A stretch of 64,000 bases of DNA, taken from the NCBI RefSeq assembly GCF_026914185.1, contig NC_070572.1, positions 372,001 to 436,000 of the forward strand, given 5' to 3'. Positions 1-10,917 of this stretch are shown one piece after another. Source of the DNA: Puccinia triticina. Taxonomy: Eukaryota; Basidiomycota; Pucciniomycetes; Pucciniales; Pucciniaceae. The notes beneath the pieces were generated by a model, which was given only the letters and a program-made list of their open reading frames with translations, searched no databases and was not told the DNA's origin. How positions within the stretch are numbered: position 1 is the stretch's first letter; each line of letters opens with the position of its first letter. The position numbers and the translations under genes were made by a program.

Positions 1-271
1 CGTCAAGCTCTCGTTTGGTCTTGAGTGTTTACTCCCTACCCCGCCACGGGGTATGTGTATGTATATTGACCTTACCCCATAGGGGGGGTATTGATGTATC
101 CTCTACCTTTCGTCCTTGGCCAGCACCCAACCCTTCGACTTCGCCGATCTTCCAACCTCTTTGACTACATACGTCACCGGCGCCGCTGGCTTGGTTTCCT
201 CAAGTTGGTTCTCTTGACCTCGGACCACTTTCGTCATATGGAGTGGGTTTTTCTCTTTTCTGTTCTGCTAG

Positions 272-664
272 CGGTTCTTTGATTTGGAGCCCGCTTCTTC
301 TTGGTTCCAAAGAAGACAAAAAAGAAACAGAACCCATCTGTGTATACCAGATTTGACAGCTGACAGCCCTATTCTACTTCGACAGCGCTCCTCGTACCAC
401 CGCCGCGGACAGATTCGCTCGCTGGACTCGATAGCCCATACCCTCAACAGTGTATGTACATACATGTTCCTTTCTTTTGACCGGTGCTAAGACGGAGAGA
501 CTGACGACCGTCTCTTTGTCTCGTTCTTCTAGATCTTCCAACGACTTCTAATGCGCATTGCTGCCGCTGATCAAACGAGGTCGATCAAAGGTCCTTTAAG
601 CCCTGCAGCTGTGTGTATTGGACATGGGCCGAGCCCTCCTCCATCGACGTCATCGCCTCAGTAG
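272..664 (+). CDS. 3' end of an intron-containing host gene, function unknown
   Basis: Two consecutive exons can be read: 272-451 (60 codons) and 533-664 (43 codons plus TAG). They are joined by an intron starting GTATGT at 452 and ending TTCTAG at 532, with both junctions in phase 0. The first exon follows a TGCTAG acceptor at 271 and is basic and Arg/Gln rich; the last ends in a Pro/Ser-rich tail. Exons further upstream are present between 1 and about 209, where two frames compete, and I could not decide the joins there. I recognise no family. It is probably a normal host gene that lies mostly outside the window. Confidence in coding is moderate because frame continuity across the intron is exact. 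Confidence 0.5.
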
Positions 665-1666
665 TTCGGATTTGAGTGCCTCCCCCCCAGTGAGTCTACC
701 GAGGGTTTTGCGAGGGTATAAAAGGTCTGCCTCGCCTCGTCATCTCCATCCTCACCCGTACCACATCGGGTCCTCATTTTAACTAGTTGTTCTACTACCA
801 TATCGTCCAAACGATACTGTTGTGCATAGCTTGTTATCCCCAAACCATTGCAAAGATTGTTGTCGATCTCGTTTGTCCTTGATGATCGCTTTCGGGTGTA
901 GAACTGATAAGTCCTCCTTCCCCCTATTGCCCAAACGTTACTATCGTTGACTAGCGAGTGGCGCGATATAAAGCTAATCAAACTGTTGCAAAGCCCGCCC
1001 TCCAGTTTGAGCCCGATCAACCCGGAACAAGGTGAGTTGTCCTTCTGTGAGCTTTGTCGCTTGCGCCAAGAAGCGTAGAAATGATGATTGGGTTTTTGAA
1101 GTCCATATTGAGTTCACGTCCGACCAATCGTTCCCAATCGTCCTAACACAAGCAAAGCTGTTTGTATCTGGAGCTGCCATCCTTCGTTCCCAAGACTAAA
1201 TATGTGTAACAATAGCTGTGTAATCAATAATGTTGATCCAGTATAGCGTTGATCCAGCGGTTTCTACTGATCCTTTTTATCATGAAATTTGAAAATTCTG
1301 AATCCCAGAATGAAGTTGAAAGCCCTCTCCCCCAACTGAGAAGGTTGTCCTCAACCTCAAAGAAAGTGAGTTATTTGTAAGAAAGAAAGAAAAGTAAAAA
1401 AGAGTGTGGTTTTTTTAAAAACAAGTGTTGATAAGCAGTTTAAACTCTTGCTGAGGAGGTAGATTTAGTTGGAGGTTTCCATAGACTTTTGAGATATTCT
1501 GAATTGTGTATTGTGAGATTGATGGTGGGAGGATGGTGATAAAAGAGTGACTTTTTGAAAGAATGTGAGTTCCTCCCCCAACTTGAAAGATTTAAGCCCC
1601 AATAGTTTCAGAATTTAGAGCTGATATCTGTTTTGATGATTCAGAAAATAGAAAAATGGTAAATGT
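665..1666. other. No supported gene
   Basis: This stretch lies between the host gene stop and the end of the minus-strand gag-like ORF. Short minus-strand open frames at 658-1180 show no splice structure or recognisable motif. 1300-1660 is probably the 3' untranslated part of the gag-only element. No copy of its LTR was found here. Confidence 0.4.
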
Positions 1667-3766
1667 TTAACCAATTCCAACAAGGAGCCTTGGGCGGTTG
1701 AAGTGTGTCTGAAGTAGTCCAAAGAGGTCAGGCGGAATCTTCAGTGATGGTTGAACAAGGAGCTTCCTGAGTGAGTAAAATAAGTAAATAAATTGATTCC
1801 TTTGTGATTCAAGATGATATAGATCATTGATTGATCCTTTCAATTCTTGTTTAGGTTCTGAATGGTATTCATTGTGTTTGCTACTTGAATTTGTTTTTGT
1901 TGAGTTAATATCTGGTGGTACCGGTGCAGGCAGCAAGATAAACATGTCTTCAGAGGGTGTACAGATTGGATTTGGACCGATTGGAATTTGTGAGTCTGTT
2001 GGGCTGAGATCTGTAGTAGTACTAATACTTGGGTTGCATATACTGATAGTCTTGCCTTCATTTTCTCCAGGGTCTGTATCTGTGGGTCCTGGGGCTTGAA
2101 GGTTAAATTTGTTGAAAATTTCTTCTTGTTGATCCAAGTGAGGTTTAAAGAGGTGCTTGTTGAAAATCTTGCTTCCCGGTTTGTTGATATCTTCAATCAG
2201 AACTATAGCCGGGATGTGAGAAAATTGAGACTCCTGAACTGTTGTTTCTGTAAGGATAGAATCTTCAATTTGTGAGTCATGATTGTTGATTTGAGGTGTC
2301 TGATGATCCACAGTTTGGTTTTGTTGAATAGATTGATCCAAAATTCCTTCCTGATCCATGCTGATTGCCATATCCACATCATTGGAGACAAATTCTGGTA
2401 TGTCAATAACAAAGTGTTTAAGCTCCATTGGTGTATCCATTAAGTTTGACACTGTTTTCTGGTTTACCACCATATCCTGTAGGTGAATTGTTGAGGCCGC
2501 TTGCTCAAAAACCAATTCCTGAGAGTAAGTTTCCGTTTCCGTAATAGGTTCTGAATTATCTGTTATTGGTTCCAAAACATCCATAACAGGTTGTGTGATT
2601 TCCATGGCCGGTTCATGTTCACTTGGTTCTTCTGTGAATTTGAGTTGCTGGTTGTAATCCGGAGGTAAGTCTAGTGCCTTTGCTTGTTTTTGGAGTTCCA
2701 CAAGTTCTTGCTGCAGAGTTTCGATTTTTCTCCAGAAGTATTCCTCTATCTGTATAACTTCCATTTCTGCAGCGGCAACCAGGTGATTCCATTCGGTAAC
2801 TTCATATTTCCTACTTCTCTGAAGCTGGCCGTTGTTGAATAAGGTTTGATTGATGTTTTCCTGACTTTCTCTTGAAAAGGCACTTAAGAATAAAACACTG
2901 GCTTCTTCTTTCTTCCAAACCTGGTAGGATTCCATCATGTAATCAAGTATTGTGTTGAATTTTCCAAGATATCTTCTGTAAGCCTGGTAGTTTAAGATTC
3001 CTTGTTGGGCCTGTTGTTCTGCTACCTTGAATAGATCCTTCTTGGTGTACAAAACTGAAGAATCAAATTCTCCCCAGGTTTCAATCATTTCCTTACGCAG
3101 GGTATCCCAGTTGCATTCTTCGTAACCGTCCATATCCTCAATTTGGCACTTCAGTTCCTCTGTTCGTATAAATCGTCCAATCTGAAGAGCTCTTTGAAAT
3201 TTTGTTGAACCAAACCAATCTGCTGCCCTTTCGTATCTCCGTAGGAATTCAAAGAATTGATTTCCATTGTAGAATAATTCATTGTCATCAATGATTCCCG
3301 GTGGATAATCGGATTCTTGGTATGATAGACTTGGTTGTTGATAAGGTATTGGTTGATGTTGATAATATGTTGTTTGTTGATATTGATGATGTTCTGAATG
3401 TTGTCTTTGTTGAAATTTGTGTTGATATGTAGGTTCTTGAATGGCTTCATTCTTGTTGATTCCATAAGCAGATGGTTGTTGATGTGACACAGTGCCTCTG
3501 AGTGGAATATTCTGGTTTTGTTGAGTTTCATCTGAGTCACGTAAGTGTTCTTCAGCAGGATCTCTGAATTTATTCTCTCGTCCTTTCCCTTTGTCTTTCC
3601 TTGGCCAAGTTGACATTGTATTTTCCATATTCCTAATCATAGCTGGAGTTCCTGTAAAAGGCCTTTTCCTTGAAGTGGTTTCTGGAAGAATTGTATCTTC
3701 AAAATCTGGTACGCCAAACAATAAATTCATGTTGATTCTTGTTGATTCCGTAGTTTCATTATACAT
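1667..3766 (-). CDS. Gag-like protein of a retrotransposon without pol (699 aa)
   Basis: Structural (capsid-like) protein of an LTR element. The N-terminal 150 residues are Gln/His/Tyr-rich and low complexity. Residues about 160-380 form a helical, Trp/Tyr-rich block typical of retrotransposon gag: a FYNGNQFFEFLRRYERAADW-type start, then a RKEMIETWG segment and a coiled coil near 355-385. The remainder is acidic Glu/Thr/Pro-rich. There is no CCHC knuckle, protease, reverse transcriptase or integrase. The ORF lies about 700 bp downstream of a minus-oriented LTR (4471-5406), the normal gag position. Absence of pol suggests a gag-only, non-autonomous element that uses another element's enzymes, or a truncated one. 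Start chosen at the first ATG of the long frame. Confidence 0.6.
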   Translation of the reverse strand: MYNETTESTRINMNLLFGVPDFEDTILPETTSRKRPFTGTPAMIRNMENTMSTWPRKDKGKGRENKFRDPAEEHLRDSDETQQNQNIPLRGTVSHQQPSAYGINKNEAIQEPTYQHKFQQRQHSEHHQYQQTTYYQHQPIPYQQPSLSYQESDYPPGIIDDNELFYNGNQFFEFLRRYERAADWFGSTKFQRALQIGRFIRTEELKCQIEDMDGYEECNWDTLRKEMIETWGEFDSSVLYTKKDLFKVAEQQAQQGILNYQAYRRYLGKFNTILDYMMESYQVWKKEEASVLFLSAFSRESQENINQTLFNNGQLQRSRKYEVTEWNHLVAAAEMEVIQIEEYFWRKIETLQQELVELQKQAKALDLPPDYNQQLKFTEEPSEHEPAMEITQPVMDVLEPITDNSEPITETETYSQELVFEQAASTIHLQDMVVNQKTVSNLMDTPMELKHFVIDIPEFVSNDVDMAISMDQEGILDQSIQQNQTVDHQTPQINNHDSQIEDSILTETTVQESQFSHIPAIVLIEDINKPGSKIFNKHLFKPHLDQQEEIFNKFNLQAPGPTDTDPGENEGKTISICNPSISTTTDLSPTDSQIPIGPNPICTPSEDMFILLPAPVPPDINSTKTNSSSKHNEYHSEPKQELKGSINDLYHLESQRNQFIYLFYSLRKLLVQPSLKIPPDLFGLLQTHFNRPRLLVGIG

Positions 3767-3901
3767 TCAATCCTTGGTAACTGTTACTGTGCTCTGAAAA
3801 AGAAACAATAATATCTGGTCTCTGGTCTCTTTACCAGGGCAAATTGGGGGGGGTTTAATATTGATATAAATAACTTTACCGTGCTGGGAGGGTTCTTCAA
3901 A

Positions 3902-4075
3902 CAGTATCCTAATTATCTGAATCCTTAGGTACTACACACCGTCTTTCAGTATATAATTGGCTGTTTCCTTCGAGTTGGCTCCAGAGTTTTCTTCTAACAG
4001 TATCTAATTATCCAGATCCTTAGGTACTACACACCGTCTTCCAGTATATAATTAGCTGCTTCCTTCGAAACACTC
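3902..4075. repeat. Direct duplication, period about 96 bp, in the gag-element leader
   Basis: The segment starting CAGTATCCTAATTATC at 3902 recurs at 3998 with few changes, including the shared word TAGGTACTACACACCGTCTT. It lies between the LTR and the gag ORF. A second, more diverged duplication of about 145 bp follows at roughly 4110-4410. Confidence 0.7.
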
Positions 4076-4470
4076 CTTTCAGGTTTGGTAGTTATGTGTT
4101 CCTTTCAGAGGTTCGTAGTTGGTTCCTTAGATGGTTCCTAATAGTCGACTAGTCGTCCAACAGAATAACTGAATATGCCGTTGATTGTTCTAGATTTGTT
4201 GATAAATTTGATTCTTTTCGCCGCTAGAAGTTCAGATCCTTTGACAAGTCCTTCTGGTTTGAGTTGAAATTGGTTCCTGGGATGGTTCAAAAGTTGACTA
4301 GTTGTCCAACGGAATAAATGAATATGCCACTGTCCGTACTAGAGTTGTTGATGACTTGATCCTTTTTCACTAGCACAATTGTGATCCCTTGGCAATTACT
4401 TTGGGTTGAATTGAAGTTCGTTACACGTGGTTGATCAAACAGGGTTATCCGATCACGTTGGAGACTCCCT

Positions 4471-5406
4471 TGTAAGACTCAAAAGTGGTAATGAAACCCT
4501 TTTGCTGAATGGTGAAGGGTATGATGGAGTTGCAAGCTCTGCCCTTCTGTTATCAGTCAACAAGACCCACCAAGCTCAGCTTGGCAAGTTTTATTAAGTG
4601 ATAGGTCTGGTCTGTTCCAGATGAAATCTGTTTGACTGGCAACGTGTAAGTGTTTCAATTACTTTGTTATAAGGGTTGAAATGTTGTTATAAGGGTTGAT
4701 TTATTGTTATAAGGGTTTTAGGATTTGAGTGTGGATGAGTGTTGGGTGACTTGTGAGTTCTGGGTGAGGAACTGGGGAGCAGGCCACTGGGGGTGGAGAG
4801 AGCTCCTTTTATAGACAAAAGGGGAGCCCCAAAGGGGCTTGTGGGTTAGGGTTTCAGCTAATCTAGACAACAGGGTGAGGGATTTTAGCTGGTGGGAGTA
4901 GATACAAATGATGTCATAGCCCCTCAGGGGCGCATGAATGGTGTCAGAATATACAACAGAACATTCTAACGCATGCATGAGGTGACAGTAGACTGCATGA
5001 GCTGTCATACAGGGGGAATTAGTGTATACACAAAGTCTGAGGCTGCAGAAACAGTGTAAATGATGTCATACTATGTATATAAAGGAGTGTATGTAGTTAA
5101 TATGTAATGAGTGTAGCCTGACAGGGAGATGTATGTTTGTATCCTGTGATATGTATAAGTGTACTACTGTGAAACTTGGGTTGGGGCAGGTGACAGCTGG
5201 GTTACTGGGCTGGCCGTGTGATAGGTGTCCATGAGGTGTAACTTCCATGCTAGCGGGGGTCCAGGGGTGCTTCCAGTGGTTACTAAGGGTGAAATTGGCC
5301 GTAGAATCCATTTCTGGGGTCCATTTGGTTGTATCTTGAGGCCTAGTATGAGTAATTATGTGGTATAGAAAAAACTTTTTATTTTTCCACTTTTCCGTCT
5401 ACCACA
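4471..5406 (-). repeat. LTR (5' LTR of the minus-strand gag-only element), TGTGG family
   Basis: Read on the minus strand it starts TGTGGTAGACGG at 5406 and ends GAGTCTTACA at 4471 (936 bp). A homologous 977-bp copy in the opposite orientation lies at 60022-60998, and homology stops exactly at the TG and CA ends. It contains a TATA box (TATAAAAG on the minus strand near 4810-4820). The gag-like ORF lies downstream in the same orientation, so this is the 5' LTR. No 3' partner was found down to position 1. Confidence 0.85.
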
Positions 5407-5930
5407 ACGGGTCAAGGTTACTGTTATCACAATTCAGCGGAGACGTGGCGGGGCGCGGTCCATTAGGTGTGCTGGACTGGGCAGCGGCGCGGTGAAGGTT
5501 GCCAGGGGATAGTTGACTGTACCTAGGCGGGTTGTTTGTTGGCGTGGCGATGTCGAATGCAGGCGTAGTGGGCCAAAATAACCTGTGAGAGGCATAAATA
5601 GAGGGTAGGTCTGGTGAAGCGACTTTTCCCCAGGGGTTCTGGTTTCGTCCTGGCCCCTCCCTGCAGGCCCCCTACTTCGCTTGATTAGGCCCCTGCTTGA
5701 GACAAAAAATGCCAGTCCTTTTTTGCTTGTTGCTGTGGCACAAGCTAGAGGGCCTACCCATGGCACCAATGGTGTTCGGGGGTATGAGAGAGTCAAAGGT
5801 GGATGTGTCAGGCCCATAAGGAGTTTTGAGTGGCTTGGCATGGTAAATTAGAAAAATTTATGCCAAAACTTAGATCTTGCTTGGCTTGTTTCTGTGAATT
5901 TATTAAACTTGGATCAATACATCACCAATA
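5407..5930. other. Unassigned GC-richer sequence
   Basis: Outside the LTR and left of the first MITE. One minus-strand open frame (5434-5841) has no recognisable motif. I see no repeat ends or gene here. Confidence 0.3.
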
Positions 5931-6129
5931 AGGGTGTTCAAAGTTGAAATCATATTTTTTTCAAATCATAAAATCATAAAATCATAACACTTTTGAGTGA
6001 TCATTTTTTATGTACCATTTTAGAATTGTTGCTCTTTTTTGAGTGATTGGGTGTTACACATTTTTTTCAGATTAAAATTTTATGAATTTATGGTGTTATA
6101 ATTTTATGCAGTCAACTTTGAACACCCCT
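5931..6129. mobile_element. MITE with GGGTGTTCAAAGTTGA ends
   Basis: About 199 bp, AT-rich, with 16-bp terminal inverted repeats: GGGTGTTCAAAGTTGA on the left and its complement on the right. The interior holds repeated ATAAAATCAT words. A second copy, in reverse orientation, is the target into which Helitron-1 inserted (43624-43648 and 46641-46815). No coding capacity. Confidence 0.8.
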
Positions 6130-6135
6130 AATTAT

Positions 6136-6310
6136 GGTGTTCAAAGTTGGTTTGCATAATCTTATGCATGCATAAATCATAAAATCATAAAATCTTTTTT
6201 GCAGGGGATATGACGGTCTGATTATGTGATACAAAATTTCCTCACCAAAATATTTTTATGATTTTATGATTTATGCATGCATAAAATTATGCAAACCAAC
6301 TTTGAACACC
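6136..6310. mobile_element. Second MITE with GGTGTTCAAAGTTGG ends
   Basis: Begins seven bases after the first MITE. The terminal inverted repeat is at least 25 bp, starting GGTGTTCAAAGTTGG and continuing through TTTGCATAAT, with flanking TTAT/ATAA extending the symmetry. The interior contains matching TTATGCATGCATAA words. Related to the first MITE at the ends only. Confidence 0.8.
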
Positions 6311-7206
6311 ATAAATAAATACAAAGTAAATGAAAAAGTTCACAGTGGACCCATTGATCAAGAAAAAGAAATCTGAGCAGATTTATGCTTCATTTTTTGG
6401 CAAATTGCACATTCCAGATCCTTTTGATAATTGGAGGATCACTGATTGAGAAATAAATCTTATAATAATTTACTTCCCATTTAGAAAACTATTTGTTGTA
6501 TATTTTTGTAGTTCAACTTCAGGGGGATCTTGTTTTATTGCAAACACTTGAAAACCAGTAGTAGTAAAATACTAATAGAAAAATAAAGTTAATAAAGAGC
6601 ATTTGATCATGGGGTAAATGAGTGATAGTATTACCTAGGTTGATTTTTAGTGCTCTAATAACAGACTTGAGAAGATGTATAATTTAAGAGACAGTGAACT
6701 GAAAAACAATAAAACATGAGTTAAGTAAAAGAACCAAGAGACAATAACCAAACAAGATCCAAGTACCTATCCTCCTCCCCCTGAACAGTTGCACCCAAAC
6801 ATCTTGACTTCTGCAATAACTCCCGATGATCACTGAGTTGCGGATTTGAGCAAGAGTGATAAGTGACTGAAACTCGGATGTTTGATGCCAACGACTTTAC
6901 CTGGTGTTGAGACCGTTGTTCAGCTAGGATGGTGTGGTGTCAAATCACATAAAGTTACAGTTTACTATTGAGAAGGAGGCATATTTCCAGATGTATTATT
7001 GCATAATTGGATTCTACAGGTCATTTAACCCCTAGTCACTCACTGGAACCACTAGGCTAGCTGCACTCAGTCAAAAGTTACTAGTATTATACTGTGTTCA
7101 TAAGCATAATTACATACTGTAGAGATATTTTGATAGTACATAGTATAGAATTAGACTCAAGGACATATTTATAGTATATGTAGTGGCGTGGTTTGGCTCT
7201 GCCCAT

Positions 7207-7420
7207 GGCATGGTTCCACCTGTGGACAACTCCATGATTGTTGTTTGGCTCCACCCACGCACCACGGCATGGTTCCACCTGTGGACAACTCCATGATTGT
7301 TGTTTGGCTCCACCCACACACCACGGCATGGTTCCACCTGTGCCATGGACACCTCCAGGGTTGTTGTTTGGCTCCACCCACGTACCACAGCATGGCTCCA
7401 CCCGTGGACACCTCCATAAT
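7207..7420. repeat. Minisatellite, 59-64 bp unit, about 3.5 copies
   Basis: The word TGGTTCCACC recurs at 7211, 7270 and 7329, with a variant at 7393, giving periods of 59, 59 and 64 bp. Each unit includes TTGTTGTTTGGCTCCACCCA. It continues into ACC/CAC-rich sequence to about 7550. Open frames through it on both strands are a by-product of the repeat. Confidence 0.8.
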
Positions 7421-7609
7421 TGTGTAGGCGCCATTGACACCACCACGTGGACACCACATGGACACCACCACCACAACCATGTGGATACCATATGGACACC
7501 ACCACCACAACCACGTGGATACCATCACCACATGGACACCTGTGTGGTGGTCACACCAGCAAAAATCCCTCACAAGGATCCCCACCAGCAAAAATACCTC
7601 ACATTTTAC

Positions 7610-7617
7610 TATAAAAG
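7610..7617 (+). promoter_or_regulatory. TATA box of the LTR-like element
   Basis: TATAAAAG followed by GAGGAG and a CA-rich stretch. The same arrangement occurs in the 60022-60998 LTR at 60656-60663. Confidence 0.45.
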
Positions 7618-7770
7618 GAGGAGATTTTCCCTGCTCAGTTTTCAGCATGCCACTCAGGCAATCCTAACCAGAACACACATCTCACTCAGAGTTACAATTC
7701 ACATCCACATAAAATCCAGTAGTGTGATCTCAATCAAGTTGCCCATCAAAATCTTTCATGCCTCAGAGTA

Positions 7771-8340
7771 CAGTTGCACAAGGCATCCTACTGTACAAGA
7801 AATACCCCTGGGGGACCCCCGTCCGGAATTTTAGGGCCGGTTTTTTTGTTTTTTCCCGATTTTTTACGGCCAAAATCACTTGGAAAAGGGGTTGGGAAGT
7901 GTTGGGATCACGGTGTACATATGTATTACACTCCATGTTTGCCATGAGGGCCCCCAATTGCCCAGCTGGGTCACCTCAGGGCCATTGGAGGTGCTCTGAT
8001 GTTGCTTGGAGGGCCTCCAATGTTGATTGGAGGTGCAATATCTATGGACTTATAGGTGCAATACACCCATACATATGGGTTTAGCATATGTAAGCTGATA
8101 TGTATGGCTTTACAGTATGTAGTTAGGCCAATGTCCGTAATTTCAGACCCAAAAAAAATGAAACTTTTTTTTGGCTGGTCAGAAACCTTAGCCCACTTAG
8201 AACTGGAATCTACATGATCCAAACAGCTCAAAAATGTCATCTACATGACATACTACTCAGATGACGGGCCGTACATTTGGCCCGCGTCTCAAATATCTTT
8301 TTGCGGGCGAGGCTGTACAGTAGGATGCCTTGCGCAACTG
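7771..8340. mobile_element. Tc1/mariner-like MITE (570 bp)
   Basis: Inverted ends of about 27 bp: CAGTTGCACAAGGCATCC at the left and its near-complement ending GCGCAACTG at the right, with one or two mismatches. The flanks are TA on both sides (7769-7770 and 8341-8342), as for Tc1/mariner. There is no transposase frame inside. It sits in the middle of the LTR-like element 6933-8867. Confidence 0.75.
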
Positions 8341-8939
8341 TAGTTCTAAGTAGTCAAGTAGCAAGCATCACCACTTGTGCTCTTAACAAGTCAAAGTGAT
8401 CTTAACCCATTGTGCTCTTAACTGAAGGTTAAGGAAGAGGGCAAAGACACTTTGAATAGTTCACATATAACATCAGTTCTAACAGAATTCTTGTATCAGT
8501 TTATCTCCACTTTCATATCACAAACATATCAAACCATATAAAACATATCTTACGTTAAGACTCATTTCCATTATCTGACTCAAGGCTGCTGTAAACCACT
8601 CTAACTCCATTTCCCATACAAAATCCACTTTCCGCTGAATTCAAGTTTGATCTAGGTCTGATAAGAGACTGCTGCACATAGTTTTCTCTATCATTAGTTT
8701 GCCACAACAATAAATAAATTTGTTGTGATAGCTCTTGTGTAGTATCATAGAGGGGCAGGTCTTTCAAACCACCCGTAACAGTTGTAATAGCTTCTCACAT
8801 CTTTGAAATATTATAACTGATATTTCCCCCTTGCAGAACTGCCACCCGTCCCAAAGGAGTTCTCACAATGGTGGATTTCTTGATTCACTTTGATCTTGAT
8901 GGTTCCGAGCTTGTGAGCTTGTTTGATTCTGAGACTGAC

Positions 8940-9785
8940 TGTCAGACACTGAGACACTAAGTCCATGTGTCTACAATGGATAGTACATGTCTTATAACCT
9001 AATGGTTAAAGACTGCTTTAATAATTGCCTCATGTACATGAAGTCAAGAGTTCAATTCCCTGTCATTACATTAATTATGTACCTTTTATTCATATGTACT
9101 ATTATTATGTACTTATTAGATATTTCACATTCTTTTGAATATGTAATTAACCTTATTTCACACTGATTACATAGTTGTACATACAGAGAGAGATAATCTT
9201 ATCTCTCTGTATTTATCCTGATTAAGCTCAATTTATGTACAAATGGGGAGATTACATACCCATTTGTGTAAATCCCCTTCTGAATTCCGTGATCACTCCT
9301 CCTTGGAGTTAAGGATCCTTCAGGACCTTGACTCGAAGGAGGGAGCTGATCCCTGCAATATAAAAAGGGAGGTCTCTCCCCTGTAGAGATTCTCCCACCA
9401 AAGATTATTGCCATACAAACCCGTGTACCTTACTGAAAATACAGTGAGTGGGGTTTATACATAATCTACTAACCTTTTCTTCCCTTACAGCCTTATCTTC
9501 TCTTCGTGTATCCTTCCCCTAGGTACAGGTGTTATTATCACACCTGTAACCTAGAAGATAAGTGAGATTACTCCTTATACCGCAACGGCGCTTGGCTGAT
9601 TTTCGCCGCGTCCCCTTACTTACGTAAAGGGTGCCAGTCCCTCCGCCTCTCGGCGTCGAGTTGGACTTTCTTCCACTGGCTTTTAGCTATAGTGTGACCC
9701 TAAACTTGCTTCCGCTACTTTACCGCCGCGGACCGCAACCAAAAATCCCATCAGCACCGAGTCACATAAGAGACCGGCGCTGACA
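8940..9785 (+). repeat. Gypsy-1 5' LTR
   Basis: Starts TGTCAGACACTGAG and ends GGCGCTGACA. It contains a TATA box (TATAAAAA at 9359-9366). Near 8985-9065 there is a tRNA-like stretch with an A-box-like TAACCTAATGG and a B-box-like GTTCAATTCC. Confidence 0.95.
9359..9366 (+). promoter_or_regulatory. TATA box in Gypsy-1 LTR
   Basis: TATAAAAA in the second half of the LTR, the usual place for the genomic RNA promoter. The same word is present in the 3' LTR. Confidence 0.5.
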
Positions 9786-9804
9786 ATTGGGGGTCTGGCC
9801 GGGA
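9786..9804 (+). other. Primer-binding-site-like start of Gypsy-1 interior
   Basis: ATTGGGGGTCTGGCCGGGA follows the LTR directly, and the same sequence follows the Gypsy-2 5' LTR at 19903. Conservation between otherwise diverged elements at the canonical position argues for the minus-strand primer site. I could not assign the tRNA. Confidence 0.6.
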
Positions 9805-10100
9805 GACTTTTCCTGTGTACCCAGCAAACCATATAATTCTTACATATAAAGAATCTCTTTACATTAAAAGTCCGCTCCGACTCCGGTCGCCGTTTCTAAG
9901 ACAACCCTCCTCTCTTAGAAGCTTTTATAGCTCTTTCCCCGATCACGGTCGGCTCATACTTAACACCTTGGCTGATAAAGAGTTCTTCTTGCTATCCTCA
10001 CAGACTTGAGCCTCGCTTCCGGTCATCGCACGATAACCAGTACTCTTGACTGAAACGACTGAGCTCTCCGAACTCTTCACCTGATCCTGTATCATAAACA

Positions 10101-10189
10101 GTAAGAGATCATCTAATATTTTAGTGTTTTTTTTTTTTTTTTTTTCTTCGGTACCATCTAACGATAATCTTTCTATTGCGTTTCAATAG
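10101..10189 (+). other. Predicted leader intron of Gypsy-1 (creates a start codon)
   Basis: Donor GTAAGAGATC at 10101, a long T tract, a CTAAC branch-like word near 10160, and acceptor TTTCAATAG ending at 10189. Joining A10100 to TG10190-10191 makes an ATG in frame with the upstream ORF, which otherwise lacks an ATG at its start. Gypsy-2 has an equivalent intron at 20096-20244. Confidence 0.6.
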
Positions 10190-10908
10190 TGTCTACTTCT
10201 AAGCTTACGTACGCTGGAGCCGTCCGTTCAACCACTCCTACCTCCGATCCGGTCCCTGCGATCACTAGACAACCTGTCAAGAAGATCCCAACCGCAGCGT
10301 CAGAGAGCTCTCGAACGGTAGCGGCCCCCAAGAAACCGAAAATAGTTCGCAAACCAAAAAGCCCAGCTGTCGTCCCTTCTGAGTGGGACTTGGAGCCTGT
10401 CGATAACAACGCTCGTCCTCCTTCTCCCTTCCTTAAAACTCCCAATCTTCCCAGCGGTTCGGCTAACCCCGCCGGTCCTACGGTGACGAAACCAAAAGCG
10501 AAGAAGGCCGCCCCATCGGCTGATCCCTTCAAAAGCAACGAACCAGTCTCTAAGCTTATCGATCGAGACACTCCTGGCTCTCTCACTCAGATTAAAATAA
10601 AAAAGGTTTACAAACCTGCTCAAGGTTCCGCGACTGTAGAGTCAAAGACGAAATCTAACCCCTCTCAACCCGCTCTAAGTGAATCTTCGAGTAAAAAATC
10701 CGTATTTGACGACGGTACCTTCGATCCGAAGACGAAAGAGAAGCTCGAGAATTACTTCGTCCCTCGGGGAAGAACTGTCGTATCAAACTACTCTACGACT
10801 TCGTCAATCATCCCGAGCTCCGAAGATACTCGTGAATCTCATCAACTTGCTGACAGTAGTGATTTAGATATCATCACTGGTCAGCATTTTCTTTCATTTT
10901 TATCCTAA
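10190..10908 (+). CDS. Upstream ORF of Gypsy-1, disordered basic protein (about 239 aa)
   Basis: Ser/Pro/Lys/Thr-rich, apparently disordered, with Lys-rich stretches (KKPKIVRKPK, KPKAKKAA). No recognised domain; a nucleic-acid-binding or gag-accessory role is only a guess. The frame has no ATG at its 5' end; the start codon is best explained by splicing of the leader intron (A10100 + TG10190). It ends at TAA 10906-10908, nine bases before the gag-pol ATG and in the same frame, so a read-through product would join the two. Confidence 0.55.
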
Positions 10909-10917
10909 CTACCGAAG

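Larger units (their letters stand above)
6933..8867 (+). mobile_element. LTR-like solo element inserted in the Copia LTR
   Basis: Bounded by TGTGGTGTC and TTCTCACA and by a 4-bp duplication ATGG (6929-6932 and 8868-8871). TG...CA ends plus a 4-bp duplication match the TGTGG family copy at 60022. It has a TATA box at 7610 followed by a CA-rich leader, as expected of an LTR promoter. It was itself hit by a Tc1-like MITE at 7771-8340, so its own length is about 1.36 kb. Whether it is a solo LTR or a short element cannot be told from this copy. Confidence 0.6.

Noticed and set aside
7087..7834. Overlapping plus and minus open frames over the His/Thr/Trp-rich region
   Set aside because: Low-complexity translation of the 59-bp minisatellite and ACC repeats in several frames.
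8555..8767. Minus-strand 70-aa frame as a Copia gag fragment
   Set aside because: It lies inside the LTR-like element 6933-8867, not downstream of a Copia LTR, and shows no gag motif.
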